Shown here in pieces: positions 50,440 to 58,707 of a stretch of DNA of 64,000 nt. How positions within the stretch are numbered: position 1 is the first letter of the stretch; each line of letters opens with the position of its first letter. Position numbers and translations under genes: made by a program. Source of the DNA: Chitinophagaceae bacterium UBA1930 (GTDB taxonomy: Bacteria > Bacteroidota > Bacteroidia > Chitinophagales > Chitinophagaceae); contig DDFK01000003.1 in the NCBI GenBank assembly GCA_002337145.1, forward strand, positions 124,001 through 188,000, written 5' to 3'. The notes under the pieces are model-generated. The model did no database searches. It saw only the letters and a list, made by a program, of their open reading frames with translations, and was not told the DNA's origin.

Positions 50440-51600
50440 TTATACCGCTACTTTCTGTTCTTCTTTTATTACAGCAATTGCTTTTTTCAATGTGCCCAAA
50501 AAATCATCTACCTGTTGCTTTGTTATTGCCATCGATGGCAGCAAACGGATTACATTGGGTTTTGCTTCACCTGTAAATATTTTATATTCAAACAACAATT
50601 TCTTCTTTAGATCTTTTAAATGTTCGGGCACATCAAAACCAATCATCAGGCCACGGCCACGCACATTTTCAAGATCATCTATTGCTTGCAGCTCCTCTAC
50701 CAAATAATTGCCCAACTCATTTGCATGGTCAATCAACTTTTCTGATTCTATTACTTCCAATACAGCCAATGCAGCAGCACATGCCAGTTGGTTGCCACCA
50801 AATGTGGTACCCAGCATTCCATGCTTGGGCTGTATATGCGGTGCTATTAAAATGCCACCGATAGGAAAGCCATTGCCCATGCCTTTTGCCATTGAGTAGA
50901 TGTCGGCATTTACGCCAGCCCAGTCATGTGCAAAGAATTTACCGCTTCGCCCGTAGCCACATTGCACGCTATCGGCTATGTAAACCGCATTGTATTGGTT
51001 GCATAAAGCCCTGATCAGTTGCAGGAAAGAGGCCGAGGCCACATTGATGCCGCCAACACCTTGAATGCCTTCTATGATTACAGCAGCTATGTCGTTGCCA
51101 TTTTCTTCAAAGCATTTTGTTAATGCAGTTTCATCGTTAAACGGCAGGAAGATGATGTTTTCTGTTTCGTTAATGGGTGCAACAATGCTCTTATTATCTG
51201 TAGCAGCAACTGCCAAGGAAGTGCGGCCATGAAACGATTTGCTAAACGCAATCGCTTTCTTTTTTCCATTGTGGAAGGATGCAAGCTTCAATGCATTTTC
51301 ATTGGCTTCGGCACCGCTGTTGCATAGGAACAACTGATAGTCTTCTTTGCCACTAACCTTACCCAACTTGGTTGCAAGTTCCTGCTGGATAGGTATATTG
51401 ATGGAATTTGAATAGAATGCAATCTGCTCCAATTGTTCTTCAATACGTTTTACCCAATGTGCATTTGTATGGCCAATACTGATTACGGCATGGCCGCCAT
51501 ACATATCCAAATACTGTACACCTTTATCATCCCACAAATAACTGCCTAAGGCTTTTGTGATGGTGATGTTGTTGAGCGGGTAAACGTCAAAAAGTTTCAT
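50440..51600 (-). CDS. argD: Acylornithine aminotransferase
   Basis: ArgD moves an amino group from glutamate to N-acyl-glutamate semialdehyde to give N-acyl-ornithine, using pyridoxal phosphate. The 386 residues are normal for class III aminotransferases. Visible are GAEANENALKLA, SFHGRTS, DSVQCGYGRSGKFFA, the PLP lysine in SMAKGMGNGFPIGG and GTTFGGNQLACAAAL. The ATG at 51600 lies two bases from the end of a 21-bp GC-rich repeat, which therefore occupies the ribosome-binding region. It follows argC in the operon after a 126-base spacer. Confidence 0.96.
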   Translation of the reverse strand: MKLFDVYPLNNITITKALGSYLWDDKGVQYLDMYGGHAVISIGHTNAHWVKRIEEQLEQIAFYSNSINIPIQQELATKLGKVSGKEDYQLFLCNSGAEANENALKLASFHNGKKKAIAFSKSFHGRTSLAVAATDNKSIVAPINETENIIFLPFNDETALTKCFEENGNDIAAVIIEGIQGVGGINVASASFLQLIRALCNQYNAVYIADSVQCGYGRSGKFFAHDWAGVNADIYSMAKGMGNGFPIGGILIAPHIQPKHGMLGTTFGGNQLACAAALAVLEVIESEKLIDHANELGNYLVEELQAIDDLENVRGRGLMIGFDVPEHLKDLKKKLLFEYKIFTGEAKPNVIRLLPSMAITKQQVDDFLGTLKKAIAVIKEEQKVAV

Positions 51601-51602
51601 AA

Positions 51603-51623
51603 GCCCCTATCCCCTAAAGGGGG
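51603..51623 (-). repeat. 21-bp GC-rich palindromic repeat, copy 4
   Basis: It reads GCCCCTATCCCCTAAAGGGG plus G on the plus strand, identical to the copy at 48843. It lies two bases before the argD ATG on the minus strand. Confidence 0.75.
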
Positions 51624-51726
51624 ACAATCTTTTAATTATAAACCTTTTCTATTATAAAATAGCCCAAGATCTACATGATCAAAAAAAATATTACCGAAAC
51701 ACCCGATACCCTTTTAGGAAATTGGG

Positions 51727-52722
51727 TTAAAAATAATTTGCTTTCAATTTCAAACCAGTTGTTTCATCTAAACCAAACATCAGGTTCATGTTCTGTATGG
51801 CCTGCCCGGATGCACCTTTCAATAAATTGTCAATGGTTGAATGCACTACAATCTTGTTGCCTTGCTTTTCTATATGAATTAGGCACTTGTTGGTGTTTAC
51901 GATTTGTTTCATGTCAATCATGCTATCGCTTACATGTGTAAATGCGGCGTCGGCATAAAATGACTTGTAGAGTTGTTTCACTTCTTCCAAAGGCAAGGCA
52001 CAGTCAACTGTTGAACTTACATAGATGCCACGTGTAAAATCGCCACGCCAAGGAACAAAACTTACGCCCCCAACCCCTGAAGGGGTGTTAGGGAAACTAT
52101 CATCTAATTGATGCAAGGATTGATGTATCTCGCCTAAATGCTGGTGCGTTAATGTTTTGTATGCCTGTATATTATTGGCCCGCCAACTAAAATGCGATGT
52201 GGCACTAAGACTTTGGCCCGCACCTGTACTGCCTGTAATGCCTGTTGTATATACTTCGCCCAGTGTTCCCGCTTTTGCCAATGGCAATAAGCCAAGCTGG
52301 ATAGCTGTTGCAAAACAACCAGGGTTGGCAATATTGTTGGCTGAAAGAATTTGTTCCTTGTTTAGTTCTGGCAGTCCATATACAAATGTCCTTCCTTTTA
52401 TGTTGGCATCTGCTTTCAAACGGAAATCATTGCCAATATCAATCAGCTTAACAGCAGTTGGGATTTCATTTGCTTCCACGAATTTCTTTGCTTCTCCGTG
52501 ACCGGCACAGAGAAAAATCACCTCTACATCATAGTGATGCTCGGCAGCAAACTTCAATTCGGTTTCGCCCAACAAGTCGCCATGAACGCTGTACAAAGAT
52601 TTGCCTGCATTGCTTTTGCTTTGTACAAAAACAATATCGGCATGGGGATGGTTGATCAATAATCTAATCAATTCACCACCTGTATAACCTGCACCGCCAA
52701 TTATGCCAACTTTAATTTTCAT
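51727..52722 (-). CDS. argC: N-acetyl-gamma-glutamyl-phosphate reductase
   Basis: ArgC reduces N-acyl-glutamyl phosphate to the semialdehyde with NADPH. The 331 residues start KIKVGIIGGAGYTGGELIRLL (Rossmann fold). The catalytic Cys136 sits in NPGCFATA, with a GSTGAGQ segment and FVPWRGDFTRGIYVSS further on. Residues 212-219 (NTPSGVGG) come from an in-frame copy of the 21-bp repeat, in what is normally a short loop between the HQHLGEI helix and the FVPWRG segment. It overlaps argG by 11 bases, so translation is probably coupled. Confidence 0.96.
   Translation of the reverse strand: MKIKVGIIGGAGYTGGELIRLLINHPHADIVFVQSKSNAGKSLYSVHGDLLGETELKFAAEHHYDVEVIFLCAGHGEAKKFVEANEIPTAVKLIDIGNDFRLKADANIKGRTFVYGLPELNKEQILSANNIANPGCFATAIQLGLLPLAKAGTLGEVYTTGITGSTGAGQSLSATSHFSWRANNIQAYKTLTHQHLGEIHQSLHQLDDSFPNTPSGVGGVSFVPWRGDFTRGIYVSSTVDCALPLEEVKQLYKSFYADAAFTHVSDSMIDMKQIVNTNKCLIHIEKQGNKIVVHSTIDNLLKGASGQAIQNMNLMFGLDETTGLKLKANYF
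52066..52086 (-). repeat. 21-bp GC-rich palindromic repeat, copy 5, inside argC
   Basis: It reads GCCCCCAACCCCTGAAGGGG plus T on the plus strand. It is in frame within argC and encodes NTPSGVGG. It is the most diverged of the five copies. Confidence 0.65.
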
Positions 52723-53914
52723 GTTGGCTATCTTTTACCTGGTGATAAATAGAAGTCTGGTTGCCGAATATTTTGCTAAAGCCCCTAACATCTTCGCCAG
52801 TAAAGCCTGTATTCATTTCGCCATATTTACCAAATTTGGCACTCATTAAATCGTGCTTGCTTTCTATACCGATAATTTGAAAACGGTAAGGCTGCAACTG
52901 CACAAACACACTACCCGTTACATTGCGTTGGCTTGTTTCCAGATAGGCTTCTATGTCACGCATCACTGGATCGAGTATCTGCCCTTCGTGCAGCCAGTTG
53001 CCATAAAATTGGCTCAAGGTATCTTTCCATTGTAACTGCCATTTGGTAAGCACATGTTTTTCCAATGCATGGTGTGCTTTTAGAATAACCATTGGTGCAG
53101 CAGCTTCAAAACCCACACGGCCTTTTATACCAATGATGGTATCGCCCACATGAATGTCGCGGCCAATGCCGTAAGGTCCAGCAAGCTCTTGCAAGTATTG
53201 TATTGCTTCAGTTGGATGTTCAAAACGTTCTTCGTTTACTCCATACAATTCCCCTTTTTTAAAGTATAGTCTTACTTCTTCCGATTCGTGTTTGGTTACC
53301 TGTGTAGGCCATGCAGACTCGGGCAGTATGCCTTTGCTGTTCAATGTTTCCTTTCCACCAACACTGGTGCCCCATAACCCTTTGTTGATGCTGTATTGGT
53401 TCTTTTCAAAATTCATTTCAACCCCTTTTTCTTTAAGGTAGGCAATCTCTTCTTCGCGGCTCAATTTCAGGTCGCGGATGGGTGTAATAATTTCAATACC
53501 CGGTATCTCAATATGAAAAACCATATCGAACCTTACCTGGTCGTTACCGGCACCAGTGCTTCCGTGAGCAACCGCATCGGCATTCAGTTTTTCTGCATGC
53601 TCTGCAATATGCAATGCCTGGCTTAAACGTTCGGCACTTACACTTAGCGGGTAGGTATTGTTCTTTAATACATTTCCAAAAATCAGGTACTTTATAATGC
53701 TGTCGTAGTAGCTGTGAATGGCATTAACGGTTGTATGTGTTTTTACACCCAGCTTGTAGGCATGGGCTTCTATATGCTTTAGTTCATCGTGGGTGAAGCC
53801 ACCCGTATTTACAATAATGCTGTGCACTTCGTAGCCAAACTCTTCTGTAAAATACTTTACGCAAAAGGAAGTATCTAAACCTCCGCTAAAACCCAAGACA
53901 ACTTTTTTGCTCAT
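52712..53914 (-). CDS. argG: Argininosuccinate synthase
   Basis: ArgG joins citrulline and aspartate at the cost of ATP. The 400 residues include the PP-loop VLGFSGGLDTSFCVKYF at the N-terminus, GSTGAGNDQVRFD, and KHDLMSAKFGKYGEMNTGFTGEDVRGF near the end. The sequence resembles the argininosuccinate synthases of Bacteroidota and is intact. It is the second gene of the operon, after the GNAT gene, with a 27-base gap. Confidence 0.95.
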   Translation of the reverse strand: MSKKVVLGFSGGLDTSFCVKYFTEEFGYEVHSIIVNTGGFTHDELKHIEAHAYKLGVKTHTTVNAIHSYYDSIIKYLIFGNVLKNNTYPLSVSAERLSQALHIAEHAEKLNADAVAHGSTGAGNDQVRFDMVFHIEIPGIEIITPIRDLKLSREEEIAYLKEKGVEMNFEKNQYSINKGLWGTSVGGKETLNSKGILPESAWPTQVTKHESEEVRLYFKKGELYGVNEERFEHPTEAIQYLQELAGPYGIGRDIHVGDTIIGIKGRVGFEAAAPMVILKAHHALEKHVLTKWQLQWKDTLSQFYGNWLHEGQILDPVMRDIEAYLETSQRNVTGSVFVQLQPYRFQIIGIESKHDLMSAKFGKYGEMNTGFTGEDVRGFSKIFGNQTSIYHQVKDSQHEN

Positions 53915-53941
53915 GTGCTAGTATTGAAATGATTGGTGATA

Positions 53942-54658
53942 TTATAAGTTGAAAAAATGACGTAGAAAGGATTTGCTGCCGCCACCGTTGCCTTCTGCAC
54001 TGTCCTTATCTTTTTTTATTAAACGTTTCAGGAAATTGTTTTCTTTTAAACGCAGTAGCCTTTCATATATCTTGCTGTTGCGTTCAAACTGTGCCGTTGT
54101 TTCTTTGGGCTCTGCCTGGTCTTTGGGGTCGAAGAGCATTGCGGTGCACATGCAGTTCTTCCGTTGCTTGCTGGTAAGTATATCGAAGTTCACACAGCTT
54201 TTGCAGCCTGCCCAAAACTCTTCGTCGTTGGTAAGCTCGCTGTAGGTAACAGGCTCGTAACCCAGTTCGCTGTTGATCTTCATAACAGCAAGACCTGTTG
54301 TTAGGCCAAAGATCTTTGCATCGGGATATTTTTCACGGCTTAGTTCGAATATCTTTTTCTTGATCAGTTTTGCCACGCCGCTTTTCCTGTATTCGGGAGA
54401 AACAATCAAGCCACTGTTTGCCACAAACTCGCCGTGCTGCCATGCTTCAATATAGCAGAAACCAACCCATTGGCCAGTTGCAGTAACGGCAATCACGGCT
54501 TTGTCTTCGAGCATTTTACCTGCCACGTATTCGGGTGTACGCTTTGCAATGCCTGTGCCACGTGCTTTTGCCGATGTTTCCATTTCGTCGGTAATGCGTT
54601 TTGCATAATGGGCATCGAGGTGTGTAGCCACACGTACGATAATATTTGAATGTTCCAA
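53942..54658 (-). CDS. GNAT-family acyltransferase, candidate N-acylglutamate synthase
   Basis: This 238-residue protein has a GNAT domain in the first 145 residues or so: AVIAVTATGQWVGFCYIEAW, then NSGLIVSPEYRKSGVAKLIKK with the acyl-CoA binding turn, and IFGLTTGLAVMKINSELGYEPV. The C-terminus has four Cys at 152, 155, 169 and 171 (CKSC and CMC), likely a metal site. It is the first gene of the arginine operon, which contains no argA or argJ, so it probably makes the N-acetyl- or N-succinyl-glutamate that ArgB uses. That role is inferred from position and from what I recall of related Bacteroidota operons. Confidence 0.85.
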   Translation of the reverse strand: MEHSNIIVRVATHLDAHYAKRITDEMETSAKARGTGIAKRTPEYVAGKMLEDKAVIAVTATGQWVGFCYIEAWQHGEFVANSGLIVSPEYRKSGVAKLIKKKIFELSREKYPDAKIFGLTTGLAVMKINSELGYEPVTYSELTNDEEFWAGCKSCVNFDILTSKQRKNCMCTAMLFDPKDQAEPKETTAQFERNSKIYERLLRLKENNFLKRLIKKDKDSAEGNGGGSKSFLRHFFNL

Positions 54659-54719
54659 TTGAATGCGTAATTAGTATGAAAGAAATTGGCGTTGCACGGG
54701 AAGTTCTGAGAGAATTTCA

Positions 54720-54776
54720 CTGATAGGGGCAATTGCCAACTGCTCGTCCTATCAGCAACCACGTCGGGGTTGCGGG
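54720..54776 (-). promoter_or_regulatory. Structured leader of the arginine operon (two hairpins)
   Basis: On the minus strand GCAACC pairs with GGTTGC (54755-54773), extendable through GTCC/GGAC. Next, CTGATAGG pairs with CCTATCAG (54720-54755), enclosing GGCAATTGCC. The hairpins lie 60-120 bases upstream of the GNAT ATG. They could form an attenuator or regulator-binding leader, or could be an interspersed repeat. No known riboswitch class is recognised. Confidence 0.4.
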
Positions 54777-55084
54777 ACAAAACATGGGATATTATTTGTA
54801 AGTGCTTTTTTCATTGAGAGCGTAAAAGTAATGCTGTTTGCAAAACAAGCAAGCATTTTTTTTATGAATGTTACGTTAAGAAAACGAGGGGCTTATTAAT
54901 GAACAATTGTTAGTATTTGAGAAGGGAGGCAAACCTTTTGTTGGCACATGGATGGCACAGATTAAACAGATCATAAAAGAATGCTTTCAAAAGAGGGTTT
55001 CTGCTTTGCAGATTTGATTTTTGGCTTTTTGTGAAATAAGCTTATTGCTGGTACATATTTCAGCAATGCTTTTAATTAGTAGTC

Positions 55085-55175
55085 TGCATAAGGGATAGCA
55101 GTGGATGCCCCGCAGTACCGCCTGCGGTGCGAGGAGCAGGAACGGATAGCCCGGCCCGCACAGGCGGGTTAGGCA
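55085..55175. repeat. GC-rich composite repeat
   Basis: Two related halves, GCATAAGGGATAGCAGTGGA and GGAGCAGGAACGGATAGCCC, each run into a GC-rich inverted repeat (CCGCAGTACCGCCTGCGG and CCCGCACAGGCGGG). The arrangement resembles interspersed elements I have seen in other Bacteroidota. Family assignment is from memory. Confidence 0.45.
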
Positions 55176-55219
55176 CGAATAAAGAAAAAATAAATTAACC
55201 GGTTACCGGATAAAGGCAA

Positions 55220-55753
55220 CTATTTAAGATAAGCCGCGATCTCTTTGCTTTCGGGTTTTACATTGCTTGCAAAGTGTGCCAGTAGTTTGCCATTTTCGTC
55301 GAGCAGGAATTTGTTGAAGTTCCATTTTATTTCTGCATCCAGCACACCGTTCTCGCTTTTGTTGCAAAGCCATTTGTAGATGGGGGCAATGCTGTCGCCT
55401 TTTACCATTGTTTTTGCCGACATTGGAAATGTAACACCAAAGCGGGTTTTACAGAAACTTTGGATGGTATTTTCATCACCAGGTTCCTGATTGTCAAACT
55501 GGTTACACGGAAAGCCAATAACAACCAGCTTGTTTTTATGTGCATTGTACAGCGACTGCAGTGCAGCATACTGATAGGTGAACTGACATTCGGAAGCCGT
55601 GTTTACAATCAGTATCTTTTTGCCTTTGTATTTGGAGAAGTCGATTTCGCCACCATCAATTGAAGGCACTTTGAAGGAGTACACAGTTTGCGTTGTGGGC
55701 AGCGTGAAGGCTGTTATAATGGCTATGGTTGCTGCAATAAAAATCGGTTTCAT
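55220..55753 (-). CDS. Glutathione peroxidase-family protein with signal peptide, paralogue 1
   Basis: This 177-residue thiol peroxidase has the catalytic Cys in NTASECQFTYQYAALQSLY (canonical NVASKCGFT), Gln in FPCNQFDNQEPG, and WNFNKFLLDENG, so the Cys, Gln, Trp and Asn of the active site are present. An N-terminal hydrophobic stretch (IFIAATIAIITAFTLPTT) suggests export. It probably uses thioredoxin rather than glutathione. It is paralogous to the next gene, in tandem and on the same strand. The Gln after the Cys replaces the usual Gly. Confidence 0.88.
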   Translation of the reverse strand: MKPIFIAATIAIITAFTLPTTQTVYSFKVPSIDGGEIDFSKYKGKKILIVNTASECQFTYQYAALQSLYNAHKNKLVVIGFPCNQFDNQEPGDENTIQSFCKTRFGVTFPMSAKTMVKGDSIAPIYKWLCNKSENGVLDAEIKWNFNKFLLDENGKLLAHFASNVKPESKEIAAYLK

Positions 55754-55865
55754 AATGGTGCTTTGTATTGCGAATCTAAGAAAATAAAATGTTGATTTTA
55801 TCTTCTTGATTGCCTCGCATAAAACACCATCCTGAAACCGATTGAATAAATGATTGCTGGATTAT

Positions 55866-56399
55866 TTATTTCAAGTACTTCAAAATGTCTTCGCTGTCTG
55901 GAGTTGTTTGGCTTGGGAAATAGGCTAGCATTTTACCATTTTCATCTATAAGGAATTTATTGAAATTCCATTTTATCTCAGCATCCAATACGCCGTTTTC
56001 ACTTTTGCTGCAAAGCCATTTATAGATGGGGGCAATGTTGTCGCCCTTTACATCAATCTTGGCAGACAAGGGAAATGTAACACCAAAACGGGCCTTACAG
56101 AATGATTGAATCTCTTCTTCAGTACCAGCTTCTTGGCCACCAAATTGGTTGCAAGGAAATCCCACTACCACCAATTTGTCTTTATAGTCCTGCGATATTT
56201 TTTGCAAAGCTTCGTACTGTCTTGTAAACCCACATTTTGAAGCGGTATTTACAACCAGTATTTTTTTGCCCTTGAATTTGGAGAAGTCGATTTCGCCCCC
56301 TTCAATTGATTTTACTTTAAAACTGTGTATGGATTTGAAAGCCGGTCCGGTAAACGCCGTAAGTACTGCAACGGTTACCAAGGTTAATAGATACTTCAT
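55866..56399 (-). CDS. Glutathione peroxidase-family protein with signal peptide, paralogue 2
   Basis: This also has 177 residues, with the canonical NTASKCGFTRQYEALQKI, FPCNQFGGQEAG and WNFNKFLIDENG motifs. It shares most of its sequence with the preceding gene, including the SKSENGVLDAEIKWNFNKFL segment, so the pair comes from a tandem duplication. The N-terminal KYLLTLVTVAVLTAFTGPA segment looks like a signal peptide. Expected function: reduction of peroxides in the periplasm. The more canonical motif suggests that this copy is the ancestral form. Confidence 0.9.
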   Translation of the reverse strand: MKYLLTLVTVAVLTAFTGPAFKSIHSFKVKSIEGGEIDFSKFKGKKILVVNTASKCGFTRQYEALQKISQDYKDKLVVVGFPCNQFGGQEAGTEEEIQSFCKARFGVTFPLSAKIDVKGDNIAPIYKWLCSKSENGVLDAEIKWNFNKFLIDENGKMLAYFPSQTTPDSEDILKYLK

Positions 56400-56468
56400 G
56401 ACGGTATGTTTAGTGTTTTACAAATAACAGTTATTTATGGAAAAGGTTGATTGCATTATGATGAAAGG

Positions 56469-57890
56469 CTATTGTTTTTCGTAGCAGCCCAAATCGGGCA
56501 GGCCGCCAAGCACCCTTGTATTTCCATCCAGATCAAAAACCAGGCCCGGTGTGGCAGTTGCTTTGTTGATACAGGGCGATGTTGCTGCCAGCCTGAAATT
56601 AAAGTAGCGGTTGCTTACATCGATGCTGTCAAAAACGGGGGCAACATTTTTTAGTTTGGTGCCTGTTGTGAAACTGATGGCGGCGGGGTCGTTGCTTTTC
56701 ATTTTATATAGCACATTGTCGAATGTAATATTAAATGCTGTAGAGGTGGAAGCTGGTTTGGTAACCGCAATCTCATCGTCTACAATGCCGCCTTCGCCAT
56801 AGATAATTGAATTTTTTACTGTGCAGCTTAAAGGACTGGTTACCGTGCCGCTTACCACATTGCTTATTGTGAGTACAGGATATTTGTGAGACAGGTAATT
56901 GTTGCCATAACTGGCAAGTGTGCATTGGTTAAAGCTGTATGCACCGCCTGCAGTAAGGAATACATTGTAGCCACAGTTGCTAACGAGGCAGTTTCTTGCA
57001 TCGATACTGGTGTTGCTGCCACCAACGGCCACATCGTAAATATTATCGAGTATGCATTCCTGCAAGGTAAGTTTGGTATTGGTATTGGGCAGCGGTGGCG
57101 GGTTCAATACGATGGTGCCCTGGTAGGCATTTTTAATAATGCAGTATTGCATTACATTGTCTTTGCTGCTGCTGTTAAAATAGATGCCTGGCCAGCTTCC
57201 AGGAAAGTTTTTGTATGGTTCATCTAGCCTATCACCGTTGAATTTTATGCGGTTGGCATCATCTTTATCGCCAATTGCTTTTAGGGTGCCATTTACAATC
57301 ATAGGTGCATCTGCATGAAAATACACCCTGCATCCTTTGTTGATGGTGAGCGTTTTGGCACTGTCTACGGCTATACTTCCCAGTATCACATAAGGCAGGT
57401 CATTTTTCCAGGTGCTGTCGGTGGTTACCCTTTTATCACGCATGAAATGGGCATTCTGTCCCAATGCATCCAACTGCACAAACCTGGTGTTGCCGTTGTA
57501 GCTAATGCGTATGCTATCCTGCACTACAAATGGAAGATTACTTGCATTGGGGTTAATGGTCACCGTGGCAAAAACATAGAGGCTGTCGTTGGCATTAATT
57601 TCCACATCGTTGAAAGATGTGCCGGCCACGCCATCCACATTCATCTTAAAGAAGGAAGCGGAGCCACCCATTAACTGCACATTGCTTAAACGCAGCTTCT
57701 GGTCGTTGGCATTGAATATTTTGAATGATTGAGTGATTGAGCCAACAGAAGTGAATACAGTATCGTAGTGCAAGGTATCAACCGAAGTGCGGAGCAGGGC
57801 ATCTGAACTGGTGATGAAGGAATCTTTTTTGCAACTGTACATACAAACAACAGCAGCAATAATGGATATGTAAACTGTAAAGCGTTTCAT
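56469..57890 (-). CDS. Right-handed parallel beta-helix lipoprotein
   Basis: The ATG at 57890 gives a lipoprotein signal (KRFTVYISIIAAVVCMYSCKKD) and a 473-residue product. The N-terminal part (about 30-150) is Ig-like (FTSVGSITQSFKIFNANDQKLRLSNVQL). Then comes a region of repeated short beta turns (VYFHADAPMIVNGTLKAIG, WPGIYFNSSSKDNVMQYCIIKNA, CILDNIYDVAVGG, NCLVSNCGYNVFLTAGG) typical of pectate-lyase-type beta-helices. It ends LGGLPDLGCYEKQ, a motif found at the ends of such proteins. The catalytic activity is unclear. It is probably a surface lipoprotein. Confidence 0.8.
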   Translation of the reverse strand: MKRFTVYISIIAAVVCMYSCKKDSFITSSDALLRTSVDTLHYDTVFTSVGSITQSFKIFNANDQKLRLSNVQLMGGSASFFKMNVDGVAGTSFNDVEINANDSLYVFATVTINPNASNLPFVVQDSIRISYNGNTRFVQLDALGQNAHFMRDKRVTTDSTWKNDLPYVILGSIAVDSAKTLTINKGCRVYFHADAPMIVNGTLKAIGDKDDANRIKFNGDRLDEPYKNFPGSWPGIYFNSSSKDNVMQYCIIKNAYQGTIVLNPPPLPNTNTKLTLQECILDNIYDVAVGGSNTSIDARNCLVSNCGYNVFLTAGGAYSFNQCTLASYGNNYLSHKYPVLTISNVVSGTVTSPLSCTVKNSIIYGEGGIVDDEIAVTKPASTSTAFNITFDNVLYKMKSNDPAAISFTTGTKLKNVAPVFDSIDVSNRYFNFRLAATSPCINKATATPGLVFDLDGNTRVLGGLPDLGCYEKQ

Positions 57891-57936
57891 TGTCTCAAAT
57901 GTAATGTAGCTATGGCATATTGCCAAAGGAGGGACG

Positions 57937-58638
57937 TTAAACTGTATAGGCAACCGTTGCAATGCTGAGTTTGGTGTACGGCACCTGTAGCAGGGCCGCA
58001 CCGCATGCTTCTAAAGTGGCACCTGTGGTTACAATATCATCTACCAGTAGCAGGTGTTTGCCTTGCAATGCCTTTTCGTTGTTGATGGCAAAAACGCCAT
58101 CCATATTTTGCCAGCGGTGCACCCTGCTTTGCTGTGTCTGTGTTTGGGTAAATACCGTTCTTGTAACCGCATTTTTCAATATAGGCTTATGCAGCACTTG
58201 GGCCATGCCTTCGCAAATGGCAGCGGCTTGATTGTAGCCACGTTTAAATTCCCTTTTGGGGTTCAATGGCAATGGCACCAATGCCTCTACCCCATCAAAC
58301 CTTTGAGCTGCTTTTAATTGGTAGGCCAGTAACCTGCCCAGGTAAATACCTACCTCTTTATTGCCTTTGTATTTAAGTTGGTGTACCAGGTGCTGTATCA
58401 ATGATTGTTTGGTAAAGTAATATGCCGATGTGGCCTGTACAATATTGAGCCTGCCATAAAACATTTTCTCTATTGGGTTTGCGGCAGTTAGGGCAAACCC
58501 CGTTTCTGGCAATTGGTGCTGGCATTGGGCACAGAGCATTTGCGTATGTTGCAGCACATCGGTACCGCAGCCCTCGCAGTTATGCGGAAAAAGCAGGTGG
58601 GAGAAATCCTGTAAATATGCATGTAGTGCCGCAACCAT
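57937..58638 (-). CDS. comF: ComF-family phosphoribosyltransferase
   Basis: The ATG at 58638 (MVAALHAYLQDFSHLLFPHNCEGCG) gives 233 residues. It has a zinc-ribbon-like start (HNCEGCGTDVLQHTQMLCAQCQ), a PLPLNPKREFKRGYNQAA segment and the phosphoribosyltransferase loop LLLVDDIVTTGATLEACG. ComF (GntX-like) proteins are involved in DNA uptake or in metabolism of phosphoribosyl compounds. The precise reaction is unknown. Its gene lies between the beta-helix lipoprotein gene and radA, both on the same strand, 69 bases downstream of radA. Confidence 0.9.
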   Translation of the reverse strand: MVAALHAYLQDFSHLLFPHNCEGCGTDVLQHTQMLCAQCQHQLPETGFALTAANPIEKMFYGRLNIVQATSAYYFTKQSLIQHLVHQLKYKGNKEVGIYLGRLLAYQLKAAQRFDGVEALVPLPLNPKREFKRGYNQAAAICEGMAQVLHKPILKNAVTRTVFTQTQTQQSRVHRWQNMDGVFAINNEKALQGKHLLLVDDIVTTGATLEACGAALLQVPYTKLSIATVAYTV

Positions 58639-58707
58639 TGTTTTAAGATAGAAAAATATTGGATACCTAAAACAGTGTTGCTGCATTTTGCCCAATTGCA
58701 CTTTATG

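Larger units (their letters stand above)
54659..55219. other. Long intergenic region upstream of the arginine operon
   Basis: I see no gene. On the arginine side (54720-54773) are two hairpins, described separately. At 54840-55080 the sequence is A+T-rich and unremarkable. At 55085-55175 is a GC-rich composite repeat. The gpx gene downstream ends at 55220. Confidence 0.5.

Noticed and set aside
48843..52086. CRISPR-like reading of the repeated GC-rich 21-mers
   Set aside because: Spacing between copies ranges from 0.4 to 2.3 kb, orientation is mixed, and there are no cas genes.
54902..55080. Possible tRNA or small RNA in the spacer before gpx
   Set aside because: No cloverleaf, no TTCNANNC-like T-loop and no CCA-proximal stem could be found. 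The stretch is A+T-rich and unstructured.
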